DNA from: Methylocapsa acidiphila B2
Lineage (GTDB): Bacteria > Pseudomonadota > Alphaproteobacteria > Rhizobiales > Beijerinckiaceae
DNA: 64,000 bases
Reading direction: 5' to 3'
NCBI RefSeq assembly: GCF_000427445.1
Contig: NZ_KE386496.1
Coordinates: 2,867,504 to 2,931,503 of the forward strand
This document shows positions 51,567 to 60,987 of the stretch, piece by piece (the first letter of the stretch is position 1; each line of letters begins with the position of its first letter). The position numbers were made by a program, and so were the translations under genes. The notes beneath the pieces were generated by a model. It saw only the letters and a program-made list of their open reading frames with translations, was not told where the DNA came from and made no database searches.

Positions 51567-52244
51567 GTGAAAACCAAGGTATGGATTGCGATCGGGGCGG
51601 AGTTCGTCATTCTCGCCGCGCTCCTGTTCGGCGGCGCGGGAACGCTGGCCTGGCGCGCCGCCTGGTATTTCCTCATTCTGTTCTTCGGCGCAGCCATACT
51701 GGCGACGCAAAAGATCGCGCAGGATCATCCGGACCTGCTCGACGAAAGGCTTAAATTGCCGTTCCAGCCCGACCAGCCGCGTTGGGACAAGATCTTTCTC
51801 GCAACCTTCCTCTCTCTCTTCATCATCTGGTTCCCCGTGATGGGACTCGACGCCGTCCGCTTCCGCTGGTCGGTCATGCCGGATTGGCTTCCCTGGATCG
51901 GCGCGGATGGCGTCGCCATCGCCATGTGGATCAGCTTTCGTGCCTTCCAGGCGAACCCTTTCGCCGCCAGCGTCGTGCGAATCCAAACCGAACGCGGCCA
52001 CAGGCTGATCTCGACCGGCCCCTATTCCTATGTCCGGCATCCGCTTTACGCCGCCGCGCTCCTTTTCCTCCCCTCGATCGCCTTGATGCTCGGCTCCTGG
52101 GTCGGCCTCGTCATGACGATCCCGATGATCGGCGCCCTGGTCGTCCGCACCATTCTGGAAGATCGCGAACTCCATCGCGCCTTGTTCGGCTATGAGGCCT
52201 ACGCCCGCCACGTTCGTTTCCGCCTCCTTCCCTTCATTTGGTGA
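51567..52244 (+). CDS. Isoprenylcysteine-carboxyl-methyltransferase-like membrane protein
   Basis: A 225-residue integral membrane protein with about five transmembrane helices. Its C-terminal ICMT/PEMT signature is STGPYSYVRHPLYAAALL, then EDRELHRALFGYEAYARHVRFRLLPFIW, which binds S-adenosylmethionine in the family. Prenylated proteins are not expected in bacteria, so the methyl acceptor is probably a lipid or small molecule. It starts 37 bp after the choloylglycine-type gene on the same strand with GGAGGG upstream, so they may share a transcript. Confidence 0.9.
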   Translation: MKTKVWIAIGAEFVILAALLFGGAGTLAWRAAWYFLILFFGAAILATQKIAQDHPDLLDERLKLPFQPDQPRWDKIFLATFLSLFIIWFPVMGLDAVRFRWSVMPDWLPWIGADGVAIAMWISFRAFQANPFAASVVRIQTERGHRLISTGPYSYVRHPLYAAALLFLPSIALMLGSWVGLVMTIPMIGALVVRTILEDRELHRALFGYEAYARHVRFRLLPFIW

Positions 52245-52343
52245 GTTCGACTCTCGACTGGCGAGCCTTGCGCGAAATAGGCGACTTGACGCGCCGCTTC
52301 GCGTCGGCCACGTCAGGGCTCCGTAGCGCAACCCCGTCCCGCC

Positions 52344-53210
52344 ATGTCCCGCGCCGTCTCCGATCTTCTGAGCATTCTCGATCTCGAAAAGATCGAGGAA
52401 AACATCTTTCGCGGGCGCAGCCCCCAGGTCGGCTGGCAGCGCGTCTTCGGCGGCCTCGTGATCGCTCAGGCGCTCGTCGCCTCGGCCCGCACGGTCGAAG
52501 GCCGCGCGCCGCATTCGCTGCACGCCTATTTTCTTCTGCCCGGCGATCCCTCCGCGCCCATCGTCTATGAGGTCGACCGATTGCGCGACGGCAAGAGTTT
52601 CGCCACCCGTCGCTGCAACGCGATCCAGCATGGCCGGGCGATCTTTTCGCTCTCCGCCTCGTTTCAAATTGAGGAGCAAGGCTTCGAGCATGCGGTCCCC
52701 ATGCCGGCCGTTCCCGAACCCGAGGCCTTGCCGAGCGAAGCCGACATGCTGGAGCGCTTCGGCGCCCTCATGCCGGAGCCTATTCGGCGCTGGTTCGCGC
52801 AGGAGCGCCCGATCGAGGCCCGTCCTGTCGACCTCGCCCGCTACGTTCGGCACGCGGCCGGGGCGCCGGAGCAAATGGTCTGGTTGCGTGCGACGGGGAG
52901 GCTCCCCGACGATCCGGCGATCCATCGCGCCGTGCTCGCCTATCTTTCCGACATGACTCTGCTCGACACCGCGCTGATCGCGCATGGCCGCACTGTGTTC
53001 GATACGGACATCCAGATCGCGAGCCTCGATCACGCGCTCTGGTTTCATCGGCCGTTTCGCGCCGACGAATGGCTCCTCTACGCGCAGGACAGCCCGAATA
53101 CCGGAGGGGCCCGCGGTTTTACGCGGGGGCTGATCTACGCTCACGACGGTCGTCTCGTCGCCTCGGTGGTCCAAGAAGGGCTGATCCGCGGCGCGCATCC
53201 GCAGAGATAG
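52344..53210 (+). CDS. tesB: Acyl-CoA thioesterase II
   Basis: A 288-residue double-hotdog thioesterase that hydrolyses medium- to long-chain acyl-CoA. The N-terminal hotdog contains RGRSPQVGWQRVFGGLVIAQAL, LHAYFLLPGDPSAPIVYEVDRLRDGKSF in overlapping blocks, and FSLSASFQ. The catalytic set equivalent to E. coli TesB Asp204/Thr228/Gln278 is visible as SLDHALWFH, the Ser in QDSPN, and VVQEGLIR. Full length. No partner genes; the adjacent upstream gene is the ICMT-like methyltransferase. Confidence 0.95.
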   Translation: MSRAVSDLLSILDLEKIEENIFRGRSPQVGWQRVFGGLVIAQALVASARTVEGRAPHSLHAYFLLPGDPSAPIVYEVDRLRDGKSFATRRCNAIQHGRAIFSLSASFQIEEQGFEHAVPMPAVPEPEALPSEADMLERFGALMPEPIRRWFAQERPIEARPVDLARYVRHAAGAPEQMVWLRATGRLPDDPAIHRAVLAYLSDMTLLDTALIAHGRTVFDTDIQIASLDHALWFHRPFRADEWLLYAQDSPNTGGARGFTRGLIYAHDGRLVASVVQEGLIRGAHPQR

Positions 53211-54129
<919 letters not shown>

Positions 54130-54162
54130 GCCTTCGTTTTTCAAGACCCGCAGGAGTTTGAA

Positions 54163-55707
54163 ATGAAAATCGCTTCACCTCCGCCGACCGCGCTTCGGGC
54201 GTTCGGCCTCGGACTGCTTCTGGCGTGCGGCGCTGTGGGATTGGCCCATGCCGAAGCCGCCGCGCCGACTCCGAACAAGGGCGACACGGCCTGGATGCTC
54301 GTCTCCACCGCGCTCGTCCTGATGATGTCCATTCCGGGCCTCGCGCTTTTCTACGGCGGCTTGGTGCGCACCAAGAATATGTTGTCGGTGCTGTCGCAAG
54401 TCTTTGCGATCGTCGCGCTCGTTTCGATTATTTGGGTTATTTATGGTTATTCTCTCGCCTTTACCGAAGGCAGCTCCGAGGCGCTGCCTTATACGGACGG
54501 CGACAACGCCCCGCTCGCCTTCCTGGCCGGCATTCAATGGAACAATCTGGTCGGCGGCCTCGACCGCCTCTTCCTGAAAGGGCTGACCCCGGATTCGACA
54601 TCGGCCACTTTCTCCAACGGCGTCGTCATTCCTGAATATGTCTACATGGCGTTTCAGATGACCTTCGCCTGCATCACGCCGGCCCTGATCGTCGGCGCTT
54701 TCGCCGAACGCATTAAATTCTCGGCGTTGCTTATCTTCATCCTGCTGTGGGTGACCTTCATCTATTTCCCGATCGCTCACGCCGTTTGGTATTGGGCGGG
54801 CCCGGATGCGCTCGGCGACGCCGCCAAGGCCGTAGCCAGCGCCGTGGACGAAGCGGCCAAGGCCGAGGCTCAAACGAAGCTCGAGGCGGTTCAGGCCAAC
54901 GCCGGCTATTTCAATAAATTGGGCGCGCTCGACTTCGCCGGCGGCACCGTCGTCCATATCAACGCAGGCATCGCCGGCCTCGTCGGGGCCCTGATCATCG
55001 GCCGCCGCATCGGCTATCCTCGCGAGATCGAGCCGCCGCATTCTCTGACATTGTCCATGGTCGGCGCCGCCCTGCTGTGGGTCGGCTGGTTCGGCTTCAA
55101 CGCCGGCTCGAACCTCGAAGCGAATGGAACGACTGCGCTGGCCTTCGTCAACACCTTTGTGGCGACCTCTGCGGCCACGCTCGGCTGGCTGTTCGCGGAA
55201 TGGATCACCAAGGGCAAGCCCTCGCTTCTCGGCATGATCTCGGGCGCCGTCGCAGGACTCGTCGCCATCACGCCGGCGTCCGGCTACGCGGGTCCGATGG
55301 GTTCGATCGTGCTCGGCTTCGCGGCGGCCATCGTATGCTATTTCTTCGTGGCTTATGTGAAGAAATGGGTCGGCTATGACGACGCCCTCGACGTGTTCGG
55401 CGTCCATTGCATTGGCGGCATAATCGGCGCGATTGGCACTGGCATCGTCGTCGCTCCCGTCCTGGGCGGCGTCGGTCTCACCGACTATACGCTGAAGCCC
55501 GGCTCGGCGGCTCCCGGCGACTACGACATGCAGACCCAGGTGCTGATCCAGGCCAAGGTGGTGCTCTTCACCCTTCTTTGGTCGGGTCTGGGATCCGCGA
55601 TCCTCTACAAGTTCGTCGATATATTCGTCGGCTTGCGGGTCCGGAAGGACGCTGAGCTCGAAGGGCTCGACATCGCGGAGCATGGCGAGCGCGCCTATAA
55701 TCCTTGA
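54163..55707 (+). CDS. amtB: Ammonium transporter AmtB
   Basis: A 514-residue ammonium channel with a cleavable signal peptide (ending AHAEAA near residue 32) and 11 transmembrane helices. The twin pore histidines lie in VVHINAGIAGLVGAL and DVFGVHCIGGIIGAIGTG; the ammonium recruitment region includes FYGGLVRTKN. It is longer than E. coli AmtB (428) because of an Ala/Glu-rich loop (about residues 222-246), common in alphaproteobacterial AmtB. It is paired with glnK and followed by a strong terminator 119 bp after the stop. Confidence 0.97.
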   Translation: MKIASPPPTALRAFGLGLLLACGAVGLAHAEAAAPTPNKGDTAWMLVSTALVLMMSIPGLALFYGGLVRTKNMLSVLSQVFAIVALVSIIWVIYGYSLAFTEGSSEALPYTDGDNAPLAFLAGIQWNNLVGGLDRLFLKGLTPDSTSATFSNGVVIPEYVYMAFQMTFACITPALIVGAFAERIKFSALLIFILLWVTFIYFPIAHAVWYWAGPDALGDAAKAVASAVDEAAKAEAQTKLEAVQANAGYFNKLGALDFAGGTVVHINAGIAGLVGALIIGRRIGYPREIEPPHSLTLSMVGAALLWVGWFGFNAGSNLEANGTTALAFVNTFVATSAATLGWLFAEWITKGKPSLLGMISGAVAGLVAITPASGYAGPMGSIVLGFAAAIVCYFFVAYVKKWVGYDDALDVFGVHCIGGIIGAIGTGIVVAPVLGGVGLTDYTLKPGSAAPGDYDMQTQVLIQAKVVLFTLLWSGLGSAILYKFVDIFVGLRVRKDAELEGLDIAEHGERAYNP

Positions 55708-55825
55708 GCCGATCAGGGTCCGCGCGGCCTCTTGGAGCGGGATCTCATGCGGCGGCTGCGCCGCGTGAGCGCGCTTCATAGAAAGCCGGGACTCGATAGG
55801 GAAATCGGCGAAGCTTTCCCATGAC

Positions 55826-55860
55826 AAATAAAGCCGGGTCGAATTGACCCGGCTTTATTT
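55826..55860. terminator. Strong bidirectional hairpin after amtB
   Basis: The core AAAGCCGGGTC (55830-55840) and GACCCGGCTTT (55846-55856) is perfectly paired around a GAATT loop. The stem extends by four A-T pairs, so it has A- and T-runs on either side and can terminate in both directions. It closes glnK-amtB and would also serve the small minus-strand frame at 55877-55996. Confidence 0.85.
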
Positions 55861-55876
55861 TCGAGCGGAGCCTGCT

Positions 55877-55996
55877 TCAATTCGGGACGTCGAAGGCGAG
55901 CTGTTCGCAAAACCTCGTCTGCGCCGCGGCGTCGAGCTCGTCTTCGGGCGCGCCCGCCACAACAGGCGACTCATGGGTTTCGGCTGCGGGAGTCAT
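55877..55996 (-). CDS. Candidate small acidic protein (39 residues)
   Basis: A 39-codon frame, too short for ordinary gene calling, with ATG at 55996 and TGA at 55877-55879. The product starts MTPAAETHESPVVAG and ends FCEQLAFDVPN. It is acidic, has one cysteine, and nearly every codon ends in G or C like real genes here. The strong hairpin at 55826-55860 begins right after its stop in the minus direction. Against it, no clear ribosome site precedes the ATG, though the upstream 30 bases are AT-rich. No family recognised. Confidence 0.4.
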   Translation of the reverse strand: MTPAAETHESPVVAGAPEDELDAAAQTRFCEQLAFDVPN

Positions 55997-56340
55997 CTGT
56001 TCGACAAACTATTAGAGCAAACGGATTGGCGCCGCCGCCAGTTGCGACGGCGGCTTGATGGTGCGGTTTTAACGGGATGATCTCGGCTTCGATCCGGATC
56101 AGCCTGAAGGCATAATTGGAGATGCGCCGGCCTATAATGGCTGGACGGCCCTTCCGAGTGCGCCTGAGCGCGCCTGGCTGGCTCCGGCTTTCTTGCCGCG
56201 GCCAAAAAAAGGGCGATATGATGTTTCAGATCGCGGGGACGCGCTAAGTCCGCATCCATGGCCCGCGGCGCAGGCGCGATTGTTGATTCGCCTTGTTGAA
56301 ACGGGTCGTTTGCGCCGGCTGCTTATTTTCGGGGTATGGC
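55997..56340. other. Gene-free region upstream of pgi
   Basis: The remaining 344 bp between the small candidate frame and pgi show no convincing gene. GCCGCCGCCAGTTGCGACGGCGGC at about 56031-56054 can fold into a GC-rich hairpin. The pgi promoter and ribosome site must lie in the last part (TTTCGGGGTATGGC before the ATG). Confidence 0.4.
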
Positions 56341-57987
56341 ATGGTTCGTGGTGAGGTGGCGCGGGCTTTGGCCGCGCTCGCGGCGCATCGGGTTGAGATC
56401 GAAGGACAGTCCATCTCGGACCTGTTTCGCGACGATCCGCAAAGGTTCGAGCGTTTCCATATCGAGCTCGACGATATTCTCTTCGATTTCTCGAAGCATC
56501 GGCTGACCGAGACGACGCTCCGGCTTTTACTCGATCTCGCCCGCGCCGCGGACGTCGAAGCGCGCCGCGCGGCGCTTTTCGCCGGCGAGCCCGTCAATAC
56601 GACCGAGCATCGCCCGGCCATGCATATGGCGCTGCGCAATCTGACCGATCGGCCGATGTATGCAGGCGGCCAGGACGTCATGCCGGAAGTCTTGGCCGAA
56701 AGACTGAGAATGGAGGCTTTCGCCGAAGCCGTGCGCAAAGGCGAGGCGAAAGCGGCGAATGGCGCGCGGTTCACCGATATCGTTAATTTCGGCATCGGGG
56801 GCTCGGACCTTGGCCCGGCCATGGCGGCCCGCGCGCTCGCGCCCTTCGTCGCCGATCATCTGAGCCTGCATTTCGTCGCCAATGTCGACGGCGCCGATCT
56901 CGGCGATCTTCTCAAGCGGCTTCCGCTCGAAACGACCTTATTCGTCGTCTGCTCCAAGACTTTCACGACGCTCGAGACGATGACCAACGCCGCGACCGCG
57001 CGGCGGCGCGTCGCCGAAGCTCTCGGGGAGGAGGCGGTCGCGGATCATTTCTGCGCGGTTTCGACCCATCTCGACAAGATCGCGGCTTTCGGCATCAGAA
57101 GCGACCGGATTTTCGGCTTTTGGGATTGGGTCGGCGGGCGCTATTCGATTTGGTCGTCGATCGGCCTGACGCTGGCGATCGGGATCGGCGCCGAGAAATT
57201 TGAGAAATTTCTGCTCGGCGGTCAGGACATAGACGCCCATTTCACCAGCGCCCCGCTCGATCGCAACGCGCCGGTGCTGATGGCTCTGCTCGGCGTTTGG
57301 TACCGCAATCTGTGGGGGTTCGCGACCCATGCGGTCATTCCCTATGACCAGCGCATGGCGCGTTTTCCCGCCTATTTGCAGCAGCTCGAGATGGAATCGA
57401 ACGGCAAATCGGTTGATCTTTCAGGCGGGTCTGCGAGCCTCGCCACCGCGCCGGTCATTTTTGGCGAGCCAGGCACCAATTGCCAGCATGCTTTCTTCCA
57501 GCTTTTGCATCAGGGGACGGACATCGTGCCGGTGGATTTTCTAGTGGCGGCACAGCCTTCAGGCGCCGATCTCGAGCATCATCAATTGCTCTTCGCCAAC
57601 TGCCTGGCGCAGAGTCAGGCCTTGATGCAGGGACGCTCTCTCGCGGAGGTTGTCGGCCGCCTCGAAGCCGAAAACATGAGCCCGGAGGCCATCGCCGCGC
57701 TTGCGCCGCATAAGGTTTTCGCCGGCAATCGGCCGTCGAGCACGTTTCTTTACAAGCGACTGTCGCCGCGCGTCCTCGGCCAACTGATCGCGCTCTATGA
57801 GCACAAGGTGTTCGTGCAGGGCGTGATCTGGAACATTAATTCGTTCGATCAATGGGGCGTCGAGCTTGGCAAGGAGCTCGCGGGCAAGCTCGCGCCCATC
57901 ATCGCCGATCGGGAAAGCTCCACTGAGGCTTTCGATCCATCGACCGCGGGCCTCATCGCCGCCGCGCGGCGGCGAAGCAAAAATTAA
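56341..57987 (+). CDS. pgi: Glucose-6-phosphate isomerase
   Basis: A 548-residue phosphoglucose isomerase that interconverts glucose-6-phosphate and fructose-6-phosphate. Characteristic blocks are NFGIGGSDLGPAMA near residue 149, SKTFTTLETMTNA, the PGI signature 1 FDWVGGRYSIWSS-like WDWVGGRYSIWSSIGL, the GEPGTNCQHAFFQLLHQG active-site region and INSFDQWGVELGKELA near the C-terminus. The start is MVRGEVARAL; 16 upstream residues in frame are not conserved. Monocistronic and convergent with bfr, with a strong terminator between. Confidence 0.96.
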   Translation: MVRGEVARALAALAAHRVEIEGQSISDLFRDDPQRFERFHIELDDILFDFSKHRLTETTLRLLLDLARAADVEARRAALFAGEPVNTTEHRPAMHMALRNLTDRPMYAGGQDVMPEVLAERLRMEAFAEAVRKGEAKAANGARFTDIVNFGIGGSDLGPAMAARALAPFVADHLSLHFVANVDGADLGDLLKRLPLETTLFVVCSKTFTTLETMTNAATARRRVAEALGEEAVADHFCAVSTHLDKIAAFGIRSDRIFGFWDWVGGRYSIWSSIGLTLAIGIGAEKFEKFLLGGQDIDAHFTSAPLDRNAPVLMALLGVWYRNLWGFATHAVIPYDQRMARFPAYLQQLEMESNGKSVDLSGGSASLATAPVIFGEPGTNCQHAFFQLLHQGTDIVPVDFLVAAQPSGADLEHHQLLFANCLAQSQALMQGRSLAEVVGRLEAENMSPEAIAALAPHKVFAGNRPSSTFLYKRLSPRVLGQLIALYEHKVFVQGVIWNINSFDQWGVELGKELAGKLAPIIADRESSTEAFDPSTAGLIAAARRRSKN

Positions 57988-58038
57988 CGCGGCCGCCACC
58001 AAAGCGCGGAAATGTTAGATTGATCTTTTAGATGCGAC

Positions 58039-58071
58039 AACGCCTCGCCGATGGTCCATCGGCGAGGCGTT
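58039..58071. terminator. Bidirectional terminator between pgi and bfr
   Basis: AACGCCTCGCCGATGG (58039-58054) is perfectly complementary to CCATCGGCGAGGCGTT (58056-58071). The long GC-rich stem has flanking A/T-rich bases (TCTAATTT on the plus side, GTCGCATCTAAAAG on the minus side). It lies midway between convergent pgi and bfr and can serve both. Confidence 0.82.
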
Positions 58072-58099
58072 CTAATTTCGATAGCTTTCCTAAGACCGT

Positions 58100-58585
58100 T
58101 CAGCTGCCGCCTTCGATCTCGCCCATATGTTTCTGGCTATAGAGCTGGACGCCGAGCTGCTTGATGAGCTCGAGCTGCGTCTCGAGAAGATCGATATGCT
58201 TTTCTTCATCGATCAAGAGTTCGTCGTAGAGTTCCTTGGACACGCGGTCATGGACCGAGATGCAATATTCGGCCGCCTCGATATAGAGCGCGCGGGCCTG
58301 GAGCTCCGCCTCGAGGTCGCAGCGCAGGATTTCCTCGACGGTTTGCCCGATGCGCAGCGGATCGAGGACCTGGAGATTGGGAAATCCTTCAAGAAAAAGG
58401 ATGCGCGCGACGAATTTATCGGCGTGGCGCATTTCCTCGATCGATTCTTCGCGCCATTTCTTGGCCAGTTCCCGGAAGCCCCAGTTCTCGAAAATCCGAA
58501 AGTGCAGCCAATATTGGTTGATCGAGGTCAGCTCGCTTCGCAAGCTCCTGTTGAGATAGTCGAGGACCCGTTCGTCACCCCGCAT
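58100..58585 (-). CDS. bfr: Bacterioferritin
   Basis: A 161-residue heme-containing ferritin that stores iron in a 24-subunit shell. Diiron ligands are at the expected positions: E18 (RSELTSINQYW), E51 and H54 (EEMRHADKF), and the pair in DEEKH near 127-130. M52 is the heme-axial methionine. The C-terminus is short and normal. Its start is at 58585, with bfd 330 bp upstream on the same strand. The 3' end meets the pgi terminator. Confidence 0.96.
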   Translation of the reverse strand: MRGDERVLDYLNRSLRSELTSINQYWLHFRIFENWGFRELAKKWREESIEEMRHADKFVARILFLEGFPNLQVLDPLRIGQTVEEILRCDLEAELQARALYIEAAEYCISVHDRVSKELYDELLIDEEKHIDLLETQLELIKQLGVQLYSQKHMGEIEGGS

Positions 58586-58915
58586 AATGGCGCGCTCCCT
58601 TTAACTTTAAGTCCGCGGCGTCGGTTCGGCCGCGCTTCATTGCAATGCCTCACGCCCGTCTTGCGTTCCACCTCGGCCACATGTCGTGACCGAGACGCGC
58701 GCCCGCCGCGCCGCGAGAATCAAAACCTATATAAACGCATATGCAGATCTGGAAGAAGCCGCGTGACAGAAATAATTCGCTGGCGCGGCGCTGGTTTAGG
58801 CTCAAACGCGGCCGGCTTCGGGAATTTTTATCCGGTCGGAGCACAATCACGCGCTCGCTTGATTGAGCGATGCAAATCTGGGTAGGCCGTCGTCTGAAAG
58901 CCGACAGCCGCGTAA
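58586..58915. promoter_or_regulatory. Region between bfd and bfr, probable bfr promoter
   Basis: A 330-bp gap without a credible gene. A TA-rich segment (AACCTATATAAACGCATATG, about 58724-58743) lies about 140 bp upstream of bfr and could hold its promoter or an iron-responsive (Irr/RirA-type) site. A 41-codon plus-strand frame (58741-58866) lacks a ribosome site and was not accepted. Confidence 0.35.
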
Positions 58916-59140
58916 TTATCCGGCTCTCGCGTCGCAGGCGCCGGAACGTCCGGTCTCGCCGGACTGCGCTTGCGTCAATGCCTCGTTGATAATCGACCGG
59001 ACGGTCGCGGCGCAGCGCCCGCAACTCGGGCTGCAGCCGAGACATTTATAGACGGCGCCCGGCGTGCGCGGGCAGGCCTCGCCATTGAGGGCGGTCCTGA
59101 TTTTCGCGTCGGAAAGGACGTGGCAGGAGCATACGATCAT
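58916..59140 (-). CDS. bfd: Bacterioferritin-associated ferredoxin
   Basis: A 74-residue [2Fe-2S] protein that binds bacterioferritin and delivers electrons to release stored iron. The four cluster cysteines fit the Bfd pattern: C4 and C6 (VCSC) and the C40-x2-C43 pair in SCGRC. The start MIVCSCH is fixed by the family; nine upstream residues in frame are not conserved. A C-terminal tail of ~20 residues is longer than in E. coli Bfd (64). It is adjacent to bfr in the same direction, supporting coordinated iron mobilisation. Confidence 0.93.
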   Translation of the reverse strand: MIVCSCHVLSDAKIRTALNGEACPRTPGAVYKCLGCSPSCGRCAATVRSIINEALTQAQSGETGRSGACDARAG

Positions 59141-59460
59141 GGGGCTGCCCAAGATAAAACCGACCAAGGGGATGATGCGAGAAGTTTTAACCTAATCGAG
59201 CAAACAGCACAAGCGTTGCTTTACAGTTTAAAATCACTCCAATAAAGCAACGTCGCTGCCTTCTAGTTTATACTTAGTCAAAAAGACTTTATGCAGTCCG
59301 ATGTAAGCAACAGATCGGAGCCTTGGAGGCTTTCCATCACGCCGCCGTGCTCGCGGAGGTGAAAGCAAGATCTGGGCCGCTTGCGCCGACGGTGCGTCTT
59401 TCTCTCGTTCAGATATAAGAGCGCTATGCCCGTTTTCGCCTCGCTACGAGAAAATTATCG
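59141..59460. promoter_or_regulatory. bfd / malonyl-CoA synthetase intergenic region with a 10-bp inverted repeat
   Basis: This divergent 320-bp region is AT-rich between about 59185 and 59290. CGTTGCTTTA (59214-59223) and TAAAGCAACG (59243-59252) form a perfect 10-bp inverted repeat around 19 AT-rich bases that include TTTAAAAT. It lies 74-112 bp upstream of bfd and could be a metalloregulator operator or a leader hairpin. No gene is evident. Confidence 0.45.
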
Positions 59461-60987
59461 ATGACCAACCCCTTGTTTCAGCAAATCCGGGACCGAATCG
59501 GGACGGCCGCGGACCAAATATTTCTGGAAACACCGGGCGCAAGTAGCCTGACCTTCGCCGATCTATTGGCGCAATCCGCGCGCGTCGCGTCCGCGCTCGT
59601 CGCGCATGGCGTGAGCCCAGGCGACCGGGTGGCGGCCCTGGCGGAGAAATCGCCAGAGGCGTTGTTGCTCTATCTCGGGACAATACGGGCGGGCGCGATC
59701 TTCCTGCCGCTGAACCCGGCCTTTACCGACGCCGAGCTCGCCTATTTTCTGGCCGACGCCGTGCCCAGGCTCGTCGTTTGCGATCCGGCGCGGCGCGACA
59801 GCTTGGCGGAGGTCGCGACCAAGGCGAATGTCGCCGCGCTCCTGACGCTCGGCGCCGATGGGAGGGGCTCGCTCACTGACGCGGCCGCCGCCGCGTCAGC
59901 GGAGTTCGCCGACGTCGCGCGTGCGCCGGACGATCTCGCCGCCATTCTCTACACGTCGGGGACCACCGGCCGCGCCAAGGGCGCGATGCTCACGCACGCC
60001 AATCTCGCCTCCAACGCGGAGAGCCTCGCCGCGCTCTGGCGGCTCACGTCCTCGGACGTCCTGCTTCATGCGCTGCCGATCTATCACACGCACGGGCTTT
60101 TCGTCGCGGTGAACACGCTTCTCTTCGCAGCGGGCCGCATTATCTTCCTGCCCCGGTTCGACGCCGACGAGTGCCTGCGCCTCATGCCGCGCGCGACCGT
60201 CATGATGGGCGTCCCGACCTTCTATACGAGGCTGTTGCGCCATGAAGGGCTGACGCGCGAGGCCTGCGCGGCTATGCGCCTCTTCGTTTCGGGCTCAGCG
60301 CCGCTTCTCGCCGAGTCGCATCGGGACTGGCGCGAGCGAACCGGCCACGCCATTCTCGAACGCTATGGCATGACCGAAACCAACATGACGACCTCGAACC
60401 CCTATGACGGCGAGCGCTTGGCCGGCTCTGTCGGTTTTCCTCTGCCCGGCGTCGATCTGAGGATCACCGAGCCGGAGACGGCGGCGATCCTGCCGCGTGG
60501 AGAAATCGGGGTCATCGAGGTCAAAGGTCCGAATGTCTTCAAGGGCTATTGGCGCAACCCGGAGAAGACCGCGGCGGAATTTCGCCCTGACGGTTTTTTC
60601 ATCACCGGCGATCTCGGCAGGATCGACGCGCGCGGCTATGTGCATATCATCGGCCGCGCCACGGATTTGATCATCACCGGCGGGGAGAATGTCTATCCCA
60701 AGGAGGTCGAGGCCGAGATCGACGGTTTGCCGGGCGTCGTCGAAAGCGCGGTCGTCGCGCTGCCGCATGCGGATTTCGGCGAGGCCGTCACGGCTTTCGT
60801 CGTCCGCGCGGCTGGGGCGCGCCTGAGCGAAGAGGACGTGCGCGCCGCGGTCGAACGCCGTCTCGCCAAGTTCAAGGCGCCGAAACGGGTCATCTTTCTC
60901 GACGAGCTGCCGCGCAACGCGATGGGCAAGGTGCAGAAGAATGTCTTGCGCCAGGCGCATAGGGATCTTTACGCGCCCTCACCGTGA
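59461..60987 (+). CDS. matB: Malonyl-CoA synthetase (MatB-like acyl-CoA synthetase)
   Basis: A 508-residue adenylate-forming enzyme (ANL superfamily). The P-loop-like YTSGTTGRAKGAM, the ERYGMTETNM motif, TGDLGRID and the C-terminal lysine motif PRNAMGKVQKN are complete. SGSAPLLAESHRDWRERTGH and the overall pattern match MatB malonyl-CoA synthetases rather than long-chain acyl-CoA ligases. It would activate malonate for fatty-acid or polyketide use. No matA or matC neighbour is present. Its 3' end overlaps the 3' end of tssM by 9 bp. Confidence 0.88.
   Translation: MTNPLFQQIRDRIGTAADQIFLETPGASSLTFADLLAQSARVASALVAHGVSPGDRVAALAEKSPEALLLYLGTIRAGAIFLPLNPAFTDAELAYFLADAVPRLVVCDPARRDSLAEVATKANVAALLTLGADGRGSLTDAAAAASAEFADVARAPDDLAAILYTSGTTGRAKGAMLTHANLASNAESLAALWRLTSSDVLLHALPIYHTHGLFVAVNTLLFAAGRIIFLPRFDADECLRLMPRATVMMGVPTFYTRLLRHEGLTREACAAMRLFVSGSAPLLAESHRDWRERTGHAILERYGMTETNMTTSNPYDGERLAGSVGFPLPGVDLRITEPETAAILPRGEIGVIEVKGPNVFKGYWRNPEKTAAEFRPDGFFITGDLGRIDARGYVHIIGRATDLIITGGENVYPKEVEAEIDGLPGVVESAVVALPHADFGEAVTAFVVRAAGARLSEEDVRAAVERRLAKFKAPKRVIFLDELPRNAMGKVQKNVLRQAHRDLYAPSP

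Noticed and set aside
54175-55827. 550-codon minus-strand open frame
   Set aside because: Antisense to amtB, which is unmistakable; it also reads into the terminator region.
58741-58866. 41-codon plus-strand frame between bfd and bfr
   Set aside because: Very Arg-rich, mixed codon use, no ribosome site, and it overlaps the likely bfr promoter.
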